DNA of 64,000 nt from Pristionchus mayeri. Its lineage: Eukaryota; Nematoda; Chromadorea; Rhabditida; Neodiplogasteridae. Made by a program: the position numbers and the translations under genes. Shown in pieces: positions 23,660 to 34,828 of this stretch (position 1 is its first letter; each line of letters starts with the position of its first letter). The stretch covers positions 36,193,541-36,257,540 of the forward strand of contig BTRK01000004.1 of NCBI GenBank assembly GCA_036245805.1, read 5' to 3'. The notes beneath the pieces are model-generated. The model was not told the DNA's origin. It saw only the letters and a program-made list of their open reading frames with translations, and made no database searches.

Positions 23660-24924
23660 TTAGGTTGGTCATAAAGTTTTGTCCGATTTCCGACCCAAAA
23701 TTTGAGTTCCTATAATTTGCTTGGCTCAAATCGCCACATATTGACCTGATGTCGATATATAGGGACATGTTCGACCTTTTTAATATTGTCGGTGAAATGG
23801 TGCAAGTACTTCTATTATGCGAGAAATCAAGGCCTGCGTAAATTTGAAATTTTCAGAAAAATAACAATTGTATTTAATGTTGCTGTGCTTCGCAGAGAAA
23901 TTATTAGATGGAGGCTCACAACGTCTGTTGAAAATCACTAAGCGTGCACTACCTAGTACCAAAAATAGAGAGCTGCTGAATTTGTTATAGGATTCGTACA
24001 GGTCGATGAATCATGAACATTTAGAAAAATCAGAGTTCGTTCGAATAAATCACCTGCTTCGAGGATTCACGAGACGGACACCTACCTATGGGCGCTATCA
24101 TCAATACTTTAAGGGTTCTCTATGACATCAATATTTAAGAGCCCACTTGGCTTTATCATCTAAAAAAGTGATATTTGTCTATCAATTATTTTTCGATATA
24201 AATGCCGAAATACCTAACATGGAGGGTCTTCGGACACGGATTACCCTAGAAAAAGTAGCGACCCCCATAATATTCCAAATTGATGAGGGATATGGTAAGG
24301 GTTGTTGATTAATTTGAGCACGAAATTACCGCTCCTCAAACTACACGGCTAGCACAAAAATGTCAAAAGTGTGTATTTTGACGTTCAAAATTGGACACCT
24401 AAATTCCGAAGAACCCTGTTCATGAATAGAGATCCACATTCTCTCCCAAAGAGAATTGTAACTTGCATTGGGCAGGTAGTTCACATTTATGAATAATTGA
24501 AATATCAAGAGCCGTCGGTATAGATACAATACTCCAGAAACGTGTCGTGACAAGTGTCATGAAACCCCAAACTCGGATTACGCGCCTGTCTCTAATGGGC
24601 CCTTCGAGGTTGATCAGTATTAATATTATTCGTGCGACATATGAACATCATGCTTTACTACTGTGGCAAAGATTGGGTCATATTTCTGTTTTAAATGAAA
24701 TCCTGACCCTTCAAAAAGTTAGGGTGTAGGTCGCTCACATGAAGTTTGGGACATGGCTGTATTCGTTTTCTCGGTCGGACAGATTTATGATAGTGTGCGC
24801 TGAAGAGAGTATAGACGCGCCTACCTACCACTAAAAGACCTAAGTTGATTGGGCAAAAAATAACGAAGGGAGATGTCAGAATGCAAATTGGTTAAAATCG
24901 GACAAAACTTTATGACCAACCTGA
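23660..24924. mobile_element. Degenerate mariner-like element
   Basis: Terminal inverted repeats TTAGGTTGGTCATAAAGTTT and AAACTTTATGACCAACCTGA are flanked by TA (23658-23659 and 24925-24926). The 1265-bp length is close to a complete mariner (about 1.3 kb), but no transposase motif is legible in any frame, so it is an old or non-autonomous copy. Confidence 0.75.
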
Positions 24925-25023
24925 TACAAGAACAATAGCGTAGTAGAAATGATACAAAAATACGAAATATGTAAAATGAAATATGTGTGAAAAGTGCGAA
25001 CAAGTGTGTTGTGTACTGGCTAT

Positions 25024-26389
25024 TTAATTATTAATTTTAATTAATTTCGAATTGTGTGTGATTGATAGTCCTCTACCATTTCCGTTGTAGGCTGAAATTT
25101 TAAAATTATTCAGTAAACGAATATGAACTAAACCTTTAATTGTATATTCGTTGAATTGAACATCCTCATTATCAATTTTTATGGAGCAGCTTGAATCGAA
25201 GTGTAATTTCCTTCCCGTTTGAGGCAGTTCCTGAAAATATTTTTACAATTATAAAAATTCGAAAAAAAATCAAAAATAAATAAAACACAATTATGAGACG
25301 TTTCACACACTCTTCCGAGAGGAAATTAGCGAAATGAATATTCGTTATGATCAGCTCTTCGAGTTTTCGTGAGAACATTCCAACAATGATTGGAACCCAA
25401 TCGGCATCAGTAGCTCCGAAGAAGTGGCGACTTTTGTAGGGAACTCCCTGTAGTTTATGCTGACAAATTCGCAAGACTCGGATGTGAGAAGACAAGTTCA
25501 GAAGAAAGTCAACTGAAATTAAATTATATTTCAGTATGTGAAAAACTCTTACCAGGATCATCACTATCTACTTCCTTTACGTCCAACTGGAAAGTGCTGC
25601 TCATAGGAACGATTGTTTTGAGAAAGTTCCTGAGGGTACATCGATAATTATGAGTAAATGAATAAAAACATACGCTGCGTCTCTGGATAGCAGATCATTC
25701 TCATTAATGAGATGCATTGATATAATTTGTTTTCCTTCAATTAAAGTAGCAATGATATTAACTGTTGCTGGATCACTACAATCGCGCAGGTCAACGTTCC
25801 TAATATTCCTCCCCATACATGCACTCAAGTGCTCAATAACATTGTTGTTCACATCCATTTCATTGACTCTCATTGCGAATGTCTGAAAGTCAAAAATAAA
25901 TTCGAGCAGAAAATATAACATAAGAATAGTAGTTATAAACATATGTTATTGATCGAATTTCCGGAGCACAGTATTCGAGTGAATGCGAATGATGGCTCTC
26001 GAATCAGACGATGTTTGAACAATTTGACGCGTCTGGATATGCTGGGCACTTTTATCGATACACGAATGTACTGTCCCTGAATATTTGTCTCAGTAGTCCT
26101 GGTCCTCAAATACGAAAACTAAAACTTACCTATCCATCGACTTTGAGCTCATCGATAAGGCGACCGTTAGATCGGAGCATTGCGTATTCATCGGAGCAAG
26201 TTTTGAGGGTGTGAGACGTCTGAAATACAATTTTAAAATAGTAAGTTTGATTTCAAAAAGTTTACAATGAATAAAACTAACCAATCTGAACGTGAATAGG
26301 CTTTGCGGCGCATAGTGAAAAATCTTCCAAATGAGTTCATGGGGCAAATTCTCAAAAGGTGAAAACCCCTCGTCGAGTTGTTCTGGCAT
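25024..26389 (-). pseudogene. F-box family gene C2, stop at end of exon 2
   Basis: Eight exons: 26389-26282, 26219-26130, 26076-25945, 25882-25674, 25629-25553, 25512-25289, 25230-25134 and 25091-25024. The sum is 1005 nt, and the first seven are identical in length to those of C1. The F-box reads LPHELIWKIFHYAPQSLF. Exon 2 has CSDEYAMLRSNGRLIDE and its last codon is TAG (26132-26130) where C1 has TCG. The exon 3 donor is AT (CAATAAC|ATATG) where C1 has GTATAA. The distal FSRKLEELIITNIHFANFL is unchanged. Everything after the F-box exons would be lost without readthrough. The reading frame is otherwise preserved, so the lesions look recent. Confidence 0.8.
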
Positions 26390-26419
26390 CTACAACAACG
26401 TTTTATCGATTAAACATAA

Positions 26420-28306
26420 CACATGTATCACGAGTCAGTGAAGCAAAACTAGCCCCTTCGTGAACGATTTTTTTCAAAGATTTTTAAAATTAGCCATATA
26501 TTGATGGTAGAAGGTACTAAGGACAAGAAATCGAGGGAACCATGTTATTTGTCCCAGATCCGGCTTTTAGACATTTTCCGGTTTTACTACCGGGTATACT
26601 GTATATCAGTCCGCAGAAGAGCTACAGATATGCCATAGGTCTTAAAAAATCGGGAAAAATATGACAAATAACTTTACTGTTGACAACTTTCGGATTGGAC
26701 CAAAACTCATAATTCTGGGATCGAAAAACCACATTTTGAATTTAAAAATAAATATTTTCCCTATCACGCAGTAGAAACGCAGAGGTTTTTATTGCGGAAT
26801 ATGAAAGAAAAATCTGTCAAGTGTCTTAGAAAAAAATATGAAGGAAAAATTTTATACCGTAGTTTTTGATAATCGCGGTTAAAGGTGAGGTCCCGAGGTG
26901 ACGAATTGGAAATAATCGAAATATTCTACATTGTACGTTGAACTTCGGCCAGCATTATGCTGTTTTATTTTGTACAGCACAGTATACATCGAAAAATGTT
27001 CAAAGGAGATCGGATTTAGTGGTTCGCAAAAAATTGATTTTTAACACTCGGATTGTGGCATGTTTAGGGGCATGTAAAGTATCATTATCAAAGTGAACGT
27101 CCATTGGTCATATGCTGATGTTTAAGTACAGTAGGCAGTCTATCAACATTCACAGAACTCGGCCCTTGCAATTACTCAAAACATCTAGATATTCGCAATC
27201 GAATTTACGAAAATGAAAGATTCGAAAAACAAAACAAATCGGTTCTACCCAGATTTTGCGAAAATCGATCGGATTTGAACATCAAAATTCATTTTCATAC
27301 CATATAAGTCATCAAGCACACTGATTGGTACAACGCGCACCATTTGATTTTTTTTTTTGTTTCGAAGATGTGGAAATAATTTTTTTCCAGAAACAAGCAG
27401 TATAATTGTATTCACTGGGAATTCATACTTTTATGATCATACACTGAATTTAGATGTTCAAATCTGATCGATTTTCGCAAAATCTGGGTAGAACCGATTT
27501 ATTTTGTTTTTCGACTCTTTCATTTTCGTAAATTCGATTGCGAATATCTAGATGTTTTGAGTAATTGCAAGGGCCGAGTTCTGTGAATGTTGATAGACTG
27601 CCTACTGTACTTGAACATCAGCATATGACCAATGGAAGTTCACTTTGATAATGATACTTTACATGCCCCTAAACATGCCACAATCCGAGTGTTGAAAATC
27701 GATTTTTTGCGAACCACTAAATCCGATCTCCTTTGAACATTTTTCGATGTATACGGTGTTGTACAAAATAAAACAGCATAATGCTGGCCGAAGTTCAACG
27801 TACAATGTAGAAGATTTCGATTATTTCCAATTCGTCACCTCGGGACCTCACCTTTAACCGCGATTATCAAAAAATACGGTATAAAATTTTTCCTTCATAT
27901 TTTTTTCTAAGACACTTGAGAGATTGGTCTTTCATATTCCGCAATAAAAACCTCTGCGTTTCTACTGCGTGATGGGGAAAATATTTATTTTTAAATTCAA
28001 AATGTGGTTTTTCGATCTCAGAATTATGAGTTTTGGTCCAATCAGAAAGTTGTCAACAGTAAAGTTATTTGTCATATTTTTCCCGATTTGTTAAGACCTC
28101 CGGCATATCTGTAGCTCTTCTGCGGACTGATATACAGTATAGCCGGTAGTAAAACCGGAAAATGCCTAAAATCCGGCTCTGGGACAAATAACCTGGTTCC
28201 TTCGATTTCTTGTCCTTGGTACCTTATACCATCAATATATGACTAATTTTGAAAATCTTTGAAAAAAATCGTTCATGGCTTCCTCCATCGACTCGTGATA
28301 CCTGTG
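26420..28306. mobile_element. Foldback element FB3 upstream of F-box C2
   Basis: The ends are CACATGTATCACGAGTCAGT and ACTCGTGATACCTGTG. Arms of about 900 bp pair nearly perfectly around a centre near 27350. The conserved core is present in both arms (CCGGCTTTTAGACATTTTCC, TATATCAGTCCGCAGAAGAG). It begins about 30 bp above the C2 start codon, so it separates C2 from the promoter region shared with C1. Confidence 0.85.
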
Positions 28307-29036
28307 ATAAATAGCATCAAATAATGAATTCATGGATGTGATGAGTCGTGAACGAAAATGCATTGAGAACACAGAAAAATGCCACCTTTTCTCACCTCAA
28401 AATGGGCGGGAAACGAGTACGAGACCACGGCCCATGGAGCATCAACATAAGGAAAGGAAAAACGTCCGGGAGCATTCTCGGGCTGTATCGTAATCTTGCT
28501 TGATTTTCAGGGTCGCAAATAGACTTTGCAGCTCGTGATAAATCAGGCAATCTGACTGTATCTTTTGAAAATTCCCACAATTTTTCCTTGATGCCTGCGG
28601 ACGTTTTTGATGACTGCGGACGTTTTTTTTTCCCTATGTCGATGCTCCGGGGGCCGTGCGAGAACGAAATTGGCAAGCACTAACACTATTTTGTTTCGAT
28701 CGCTCTCTTCCGCTCAGATATGCAGATAGATAAAGAGATAGCAAGGCCAACGAGGAGGTTCAATTGGCTAGTTGTACTTATTGTCGAAGAGCAGCTTGTT
28801 TCATCTTCGAAGGGCCATTGGTGAATAGGAATTTGGAGAATATCAAGCAATGTTTATCACAACCTTAAGTTGATACAAATTAACATGAGAATTGTTTCAA
28901 TAATGAGATAATAGGGTCTGAACAGTAGAATATGTGGGTGTGAATGGGTGCTTACAATTTACTACAAATCGATGGAAGACAAAAAAATGATTAATGATAG
29001 CTGAGCATACGTTGTGGGTTATCACGATTAAATTGT

Positions 29037-32000
29037 TCAGAATTGCTCATCATTTCGCGATGAGTGCTTGATTGTGAGAGTCGGGTTGAAGTAGAACGAG
29101 GAATTTGATGCTAATTGTATTCATAATAATTCAGACTCTGGTTTCTTATATCCAGTAGGTGGGAAACTCCCCACCGACTGGTCAGGATACTGGTTGACTA
29201 GTGGTTAGCTGTTTTTGACCAGTGGCTAACCAGTTAAAGTGGGCGGAGCATGGTTGAATGGCCAGTGGTCAACCAGTATCCTGACCAGTGGGCTGCTGGT
29301 TGGAAGAAACCAGAGGAATCTATGAACTCACCTCTGATACAGTAATTGTCTTCCATGTAATCGAATGCGGTTGTATAATGATTGCAAGTGGCATCTAGCC
29401 AAATTTTCCTTTCAAGCTTAGGCAAGCGCTAAAATACGCGAGCAATTTGATTGGTATAAAATATTTTAAAATGAAGAAAAAAATCCACCTGAACAAGCAA
29501 TTCCGCGCCTTTCTTATCGAGATAATTAAGGTAGAAGGGGTTTTCAATCCACAATTTGTCAACTTTTCTTGTGAATATTGCAAGAATGATATCTGACCAG
29601 ACCACATTTCGAGTTCCAAAGAAGAAATTTCCATGACGATTCTCATGATATTTCATTTCTTGATATATGCGAATCGTGCTGACGAGAAGATATTTCGAGA
29701 AGTAAGCTCACTGCAAATTTTTTGACTGAAAACATCGATGACATCTGTGAATTGTGAACGAATTTCAATAGTAAACATATCCATGCGTTTATGAAACATT
29801 TGAATATAACACATGTATCACGAGTCGATGAAGCAAAATCAGGGCCTCCGCGAACAATTTTTTTCAAACCCATTTAAAATTGACCAAACTATAGTAGTAT
29901 ACTACCCTGGTGAAGAGTTGTTGACAGAACCATATTATTTCTCCCAGAGCCTGCATTTAGGAATTCTCCGGTTTTGGTCCTGGAAATACTGTATTTCAGC
30001 TCCCAGGTGAGATAGAGATACAGCACAGGGCTCAAAAAACGTAGAATTATTTTGAGAAACTTTTATGTTGAAGGTATAGCATGAAAATCAAAAATAATTT
30101 ATTTGTGCCGAAAAGAATGGTGGCCAAACAACAGAAAAAATGTTTTTGCCACGACGTAGGAGCCTAAAGCAGAATTTTATTGCTGATTTTGAAAGAACAT
30201 CTTCCCTAACGTATAACAAAAAAATAAAAATGGCAAAATGGTGGGGGTTCTAGTTCTCATTTTTTGCATTCAAGTGTAGTGGTCGCTACTTCCATTCATT
30301 AATACCCAAACGTATCATTCCAGCTCACTGCATTTCATTCGGTTTTCGCATTCTCCCATGAGCACGATTTTCAGCATTGTAAACTTAAAAATTATAAATA
30401 AGGAACGGTCAGCTGCTGTACATTCTTAAAGTATCCTTCGACCTCAACAAAATTAGAGCCAGCGGATTCATCTAAACTTGTATTCCTCTCGAATTTCTCG
30501 CTCCAAAATCGCTCAATCGAAGGGTCGTCAAGGGATTAAATTATTGTTTGATAAGATAATTAAGGATACCGATACAATTACATCATGCCAAATATGTTTA
30601 GGCATTGCTGAGTATGAAAAACACTGAAATTTTCAAAAATTTGACTTTTTCTGAAAATATATTAGGTTGAACAGAAAGTCTTTATAAACTGTTTTGCTGG
30701 ATCACTGCTCAGTGCACGAGACCTTTGGTGTACCCTCGCCTCTAGTGAATAACACATGACAAAGGGACTATGTGGTCAACAACTCCCCATTCCACGCCTT
30801 TCATTCTGCCACTAGTAAGACCACGATGTTTGTTCCCACGGCCTTGCACATCCGCAACGTTCTGTTATTCGTATTCCTCTCTCACACTACAATGAAGGAA
30901 TAGGAACGTCAGTTGGCTGAAGTGTACGATTCATATGCCCCTCACTACCAGACCATGCGCAATTGGTACCAACTCTTCGAGAAGGGGGGCTTTTCCATGG
31001 ATGATCATGACCGGTCTGGGAGGCCACCCGAGCTGGATTTGGATGCGCTACGGATGGTAGTGGAATTGGATCCTTTCCAAATACCCGCGACATGGCAGCC
31101 ACACTTGGGGTATCGCAAAGCACCATCGTAAAATGATTGGCCTCCATTGGCAAGAAGAAGAAGCTAGGCCGTTTCATACCCCACAAATTGACCCAAGACC
31201 AGTTTGACCACCGTGTCGACGATTCCCTTTCTCTACTCTCTTCACGTTGGAGATCGATGGTTGGACCGTCTCATAACAGGGGTCGAGAAGTGGGTCTGCT
31301 ATGAGAATCACCATGGGAGGGAACAGTGGGTGGATGCCAATGAGACCCCACAGGACGTCGCAAAGCCTGACCTTCACCCTATGAAAATCTTGCTCTCTGC
31401 CTGGTGGAAAGTGGATGGCCCGATTTACTGGGAGCTCCCACCCGAGAAGCGGATAATTACTGGATATGTCTACACTAAACAACTACGGAATCTGAAGAAG
31501 AAATTCGCACAATCTGCCCTGAACGGCAAGAAAGTGTATTATCAACACGATAACGCCCGACCCCATGTTGCACGGCAGGTCAAGCAGGAGCTGTCCAAAT
31601 ATGGCTGGATGGTTCTCCCTCATACACCGTATTCTCCTGACTTGGCCCCTTCGGATTATTGGTTGTTCTCGGATCTGACCCGTCATCTCGATCAGAGATC
31701 CTTCACTTCCCGTGGGGCGATCGAGGCCGCACTCAAGCAATATTTTGATTCGCGCCGAGATGGGTTCAACAAGGAGGGAATCCATAAGTTGCCTGAACGT
31801 TGGATATTTGTTGAAGATAACAATGGTGCATACGTTTGATTTCGCTCTTGCGCTTTATTGTCAGAAGAAGGGAAATAAAAAGTTTATAAAGACTTTCTGT
31901 TCAACCTAATAAAATTTCAAATTTCAAATTTTAAGAATTTCCAAAGTTAAGAAATATGAAATTTGTTATCGTTTTTCATACTTAGCAATCCCTAAACATA

Positions 32001-34828
32001 TTTGTCATGATGTAATTGTATCGGTATCCTTAATTATCTTATCAAATTATAATTGTATCCCTTGACGAACCTTCGATGAACCGATTTTGGAGCGAGAAAT
32101 TCGAGAGGAATACAAGTTTACATGAATCCACTGGCTCCAATTTTGTTGAGGTCGAAGGATACTTTAAGAATCGACAGTAGCTGACCGTTCCGTATTTATA
32201 ATTTTTAAGTTTACAATGCTGAAAATCGTGCTCATGGGAGAATGTGAAAACCGTATTTTTCGAAATTTCGAAATTTCGAATTTCGCACAATAATTTACCT
32301 TTACTGGGCTGGAAACATCGTGAATAAGTACCAGAGAATGAAATGCAGTGAGCTGGAATGATACGTTTGGGTATTAATGAATGGAAGTAGCGACCACTAC
32401 ACTTTGAATGCAAAAAATGAGAACTAGAACCCCCACCATTTTGCCATTTTTATTTTTTTGTTATACGTTAGGGAAGATTTTCTTTCAAAATCATTAATAA
32501 AATTCTGCTTTAGTCTCCTACGTCATGGCAAAAACATTTTTTCTGCTGTTTTGCCACCATTCTTTTCAGCACAAATAATGTATTTTTGATTTTCATGCTA
32601 TACCTTCAACATAAAAGTTTCTCAAAATATTTTTCTACGTTTTTTGAGCCCTGTGCTGTATCTCTATCTCACCTGGGAGCTGAAATACAGTATTTCCAGG
32701 ACCAAAACCGGAGAATTCCTAAATGCAGGCTCTGGGAGAAATAATATGGTTCTGTCAAAAACTCTTCACCAGGGTAGTATACTACCATAGTTTGGTCGAT
32801 TTTAAATGGGTTTGAAAAAAATTGTTCGCGGCTACCTCCATTGACTGGTGATACATGTGAAAAATGTATTTCAGCATAGGGACTTACCTGAAGTGAGACT
32901 TCAGTGGTAATTAGTGAGACTTGATCGATGGAGTGATCAATCACAGCTTGGAGTAGAAAATCACTGCAAATATTTCTAATTAGTCCAATTTCTTTCGTCT
33001 GCTTTCAAGGAACTCATTTACGCGTTTTCTTTGCAGAAATTTGGTGTAGATATTTCAATTCGTGGAAATTTGATTCCTTCGAGCATCTCAGAGATTGACT
33101 TCAACTTGATTTTCCCTTCGATTTCGGACACTTTTACTGCATTGACTCGTCTTCCAACGCATTCTCCCAAGTACTTCAGACTAGTCACATGGGGAATGAA
33201 CTCGAAACTGTATTTATTCTGCAATATTTGAGTAGTCATAGTTCTATAAATATAGATGTATAATAGCGTAAACAATGTTGAAACTCACATGAAAAACTCA
33301 CGATTTGGTAATCTGCCCATTTAATCTTCTCGATAATCCATGCAACAGGAAACTTGCGAACCGCTCGCAGCTCGAAGATTCTTGAATGAGTGAGAGGCAC
33401 TTCAATCTCCACTTTTATCTAAAAACTAATGCCGTAGTCAGCATAGGGTTCCAAAATTGGGCGTAATTGGGCATCTTTTGAATCATTTTCGCTTATGTTT
33501 CATGTACACTATATAGTTCGCATATATGACGCACATGAAACATACCCGAAAATAGACCAACAGTTGCCCAATTACGCCCAATTCCGGAATCGTAATTCAG
33601 ATCAAAACTTTCAAAAAAAACACTTGAGAATATCACTATTTTTTCATTCTTTCTCAAACTGTATCATACTTCATGCAACTTTTGTTAATGTCTTATAATT
33701 GTAAATTGTATTTCATACCCTGTTTTCATTTGTACCCGAAACCAAAATTTTCTTGGCAATTGGATTATTCGCACACAGCATCGCGTACTCGTCAATTCGC
33801 GATTTCATGGCGCGGCTGGCCTGAAACAATCAGGGAAAATGAAGCGACTATAACTAGACACTGCAAGCTCCGCCCACTCGGCTCTGACACTTTCCCCCTC
33901 GAAAGCGAGATCAGGGGGACACAGGCTTCATTCGACACCAGATCACTAGCTCAAAATGAATTTGGAAGCTCTTTTCATCCTCTATCGAATGAGCCTCCGT
34001 GACCCCGGAAAATCCATCTCTAAGTAGGTCAGCATACAAGTTTTATAGAGCGACTTAGCCTAGAAAACTATAAAACTCGTATGCTGACCTACTGAGAAAA
34101 GGATTTTCCAGGGTCACGGAGGCTCATTCGAAAGAGGATGAAAAAAGCTTCCAAATTCACTTTTGAACGAATGATTTGGTTGCGAACTCATCATGTGTTT
34201 CTTCGATTTCGAAACGCGCCTGGCTCGTGACTCTCTCCGCTTCCTCTCCTCCCTCTCCCTCCCCTCCCTCCACCCGTCTCTCACCCGGCGTGACTAGAGA
34301 GCGCCCTGCCTACGTGAAAGCTCGCTTTCTTTCCCTGTAGGGTTCGGCGAAGCTCTACCCGATCGTTTCGAGAATTGAAAAGACAATGGAGAAATAGGCT
34401 CCGCCCCTCTTTCTCTCGTCTCGCTTTTTGGACCTTTCACGTTATGCTCGATTCACCCACATTTTGGCCCATATCTTGACTCAAACATTAGATATCGACC
34501 TAATTCAAAAAGTATGATCCTATTCAGTCCCATAGGGACACATTAACCCCAGAAATAGTCCTGTGTGATGATTTCTGTCAACCACCTTGCGGACCCTAAC
34601 TATAACCCAAATTTCAAATTCCCCTGGTGAGAGAGAGCTAGAGAACACGAAATGTGACACACTGCAGACATTCAAATCACAGTGGGAACTAACCATTCTG
34701 AGCTGGAGAACGGACTCCTGAACTAGACCGATGATTTTCCACGAGAGTTCGTTGGGAATACTCTCTAGAGGAGAGATTTGCGAGCCGAATGGTGATGATC
34801 TTGTCCGATTTTGTAGAACTTCATCCAT
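29037..34828 (-). CDS. F-box family gene D2, split by foldback and mariner
   Basis: Exons: 34828-34694 (F-box, LESIPNELSWKIIGLV then VLQLRM), 33820-33719 (RIDEYAMLCANNP), 33418-33302 (IKVEIEVPLTHSRIFELRA), 33218-33022 (LKYLGECVGRRVNAVKV), 32963-32888 (FLLQAVIDHSIDQVSL), about 29706-29489 (NFFFGTRNVVWSDIILAIF), 29428-29332 and 29110-29037 (ending KHSSRNDEQF). Exons 1-5 and 7-8 have consistent phases. At the start of exon 6 the frame is unclear: the natural acceptor gives TGA, and alignment with D1 suggests small indels near 29690, so the gene may be dead. Intron 5 is about 3.2 kb and holds FB4 with a mariner inside it. Other introns hold palindromic MITEs. D1 is its truncated counterpart. Confidence 0.6.
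29134..29319. repeat. CCAGTGGTCAACCAGT-family MITE, last intron of D2
   Basis: Ends CTGGTTTCTTATATCCAGTA and GGTTGGAAGAAACCAG, with internal inverted words GGTCAGGATACTGGTTGAC and GTCAACCAGTATCCTGACC. Related copies lie at 59378-59593, with a fragment at 16478-16545. All carry AGTGGGCGGAGC or related words near the middle (29239, 59499). Confidence 0.7.
29810..32859. mobile_element. Foldback element FB4 in intron 5 of D2
   Basis: The ends are CACATGTATCACGAGTCGAT and GACTGGTGATACATGTG. Arms 29810-30660 and 31912-32859 pair along their length, with the family core in both (TTCTCCGGTTTTGGTCCTGG, TTTCAGCTCCCAGGTGAGAT). The centre is occupied by the mariner at 30662-31909. Confidence 0.85.
30662..31909 (+). 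mobile_element. Mariner element (defective), nested in FB4
   Basis: Ends TTAGGTTGAACAGAAAGTCT and AGACTTTCTGTTCAACCTAA with TA on both sides. Transposase segments read in + order. An N-terminal helix-turn-helix part lies at 30913-31080 (ending near SGRPPELDLDALRMVVELD). A middle part in another frame has an internal TGA (about 31132-31134). The C-terminal part is at 31231-31839. Catalytic motifs visible are HDNARPH and PYSPDLAPSDYWLF with 34 residues between the two aspartates (DD34D). The first catalytic site, usually TGDEKW, reads TGVEKW, so the first aspartate is missing. At least two frameshifts, one stop and one lost catalytic residue make it inactive. Confidence 0.9.
33447..33592. repeat. 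Palindromic MITE in intron 2 of D2
   Basis: Ends TTCCAAAATTGGGCGTAATTGGGCA and TTGCCCAATTACGCCCAATTCCGGAA pair over about 25 bp, with an internal TATGTTTCATGT/ACATGAAACATA stem. Confidence 0.75.
33950..34165. repeat. Palindromic repeat in intron 1 of D2
   Basis: The arm GAATTTGGAAGCTCTTTTCA...GAGCCTCCGTGACCC...GTAGGTCAGCATAC is repeated inverted, with the centre near 34058. Arms are about 100 bp. Confidence 0.8.
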
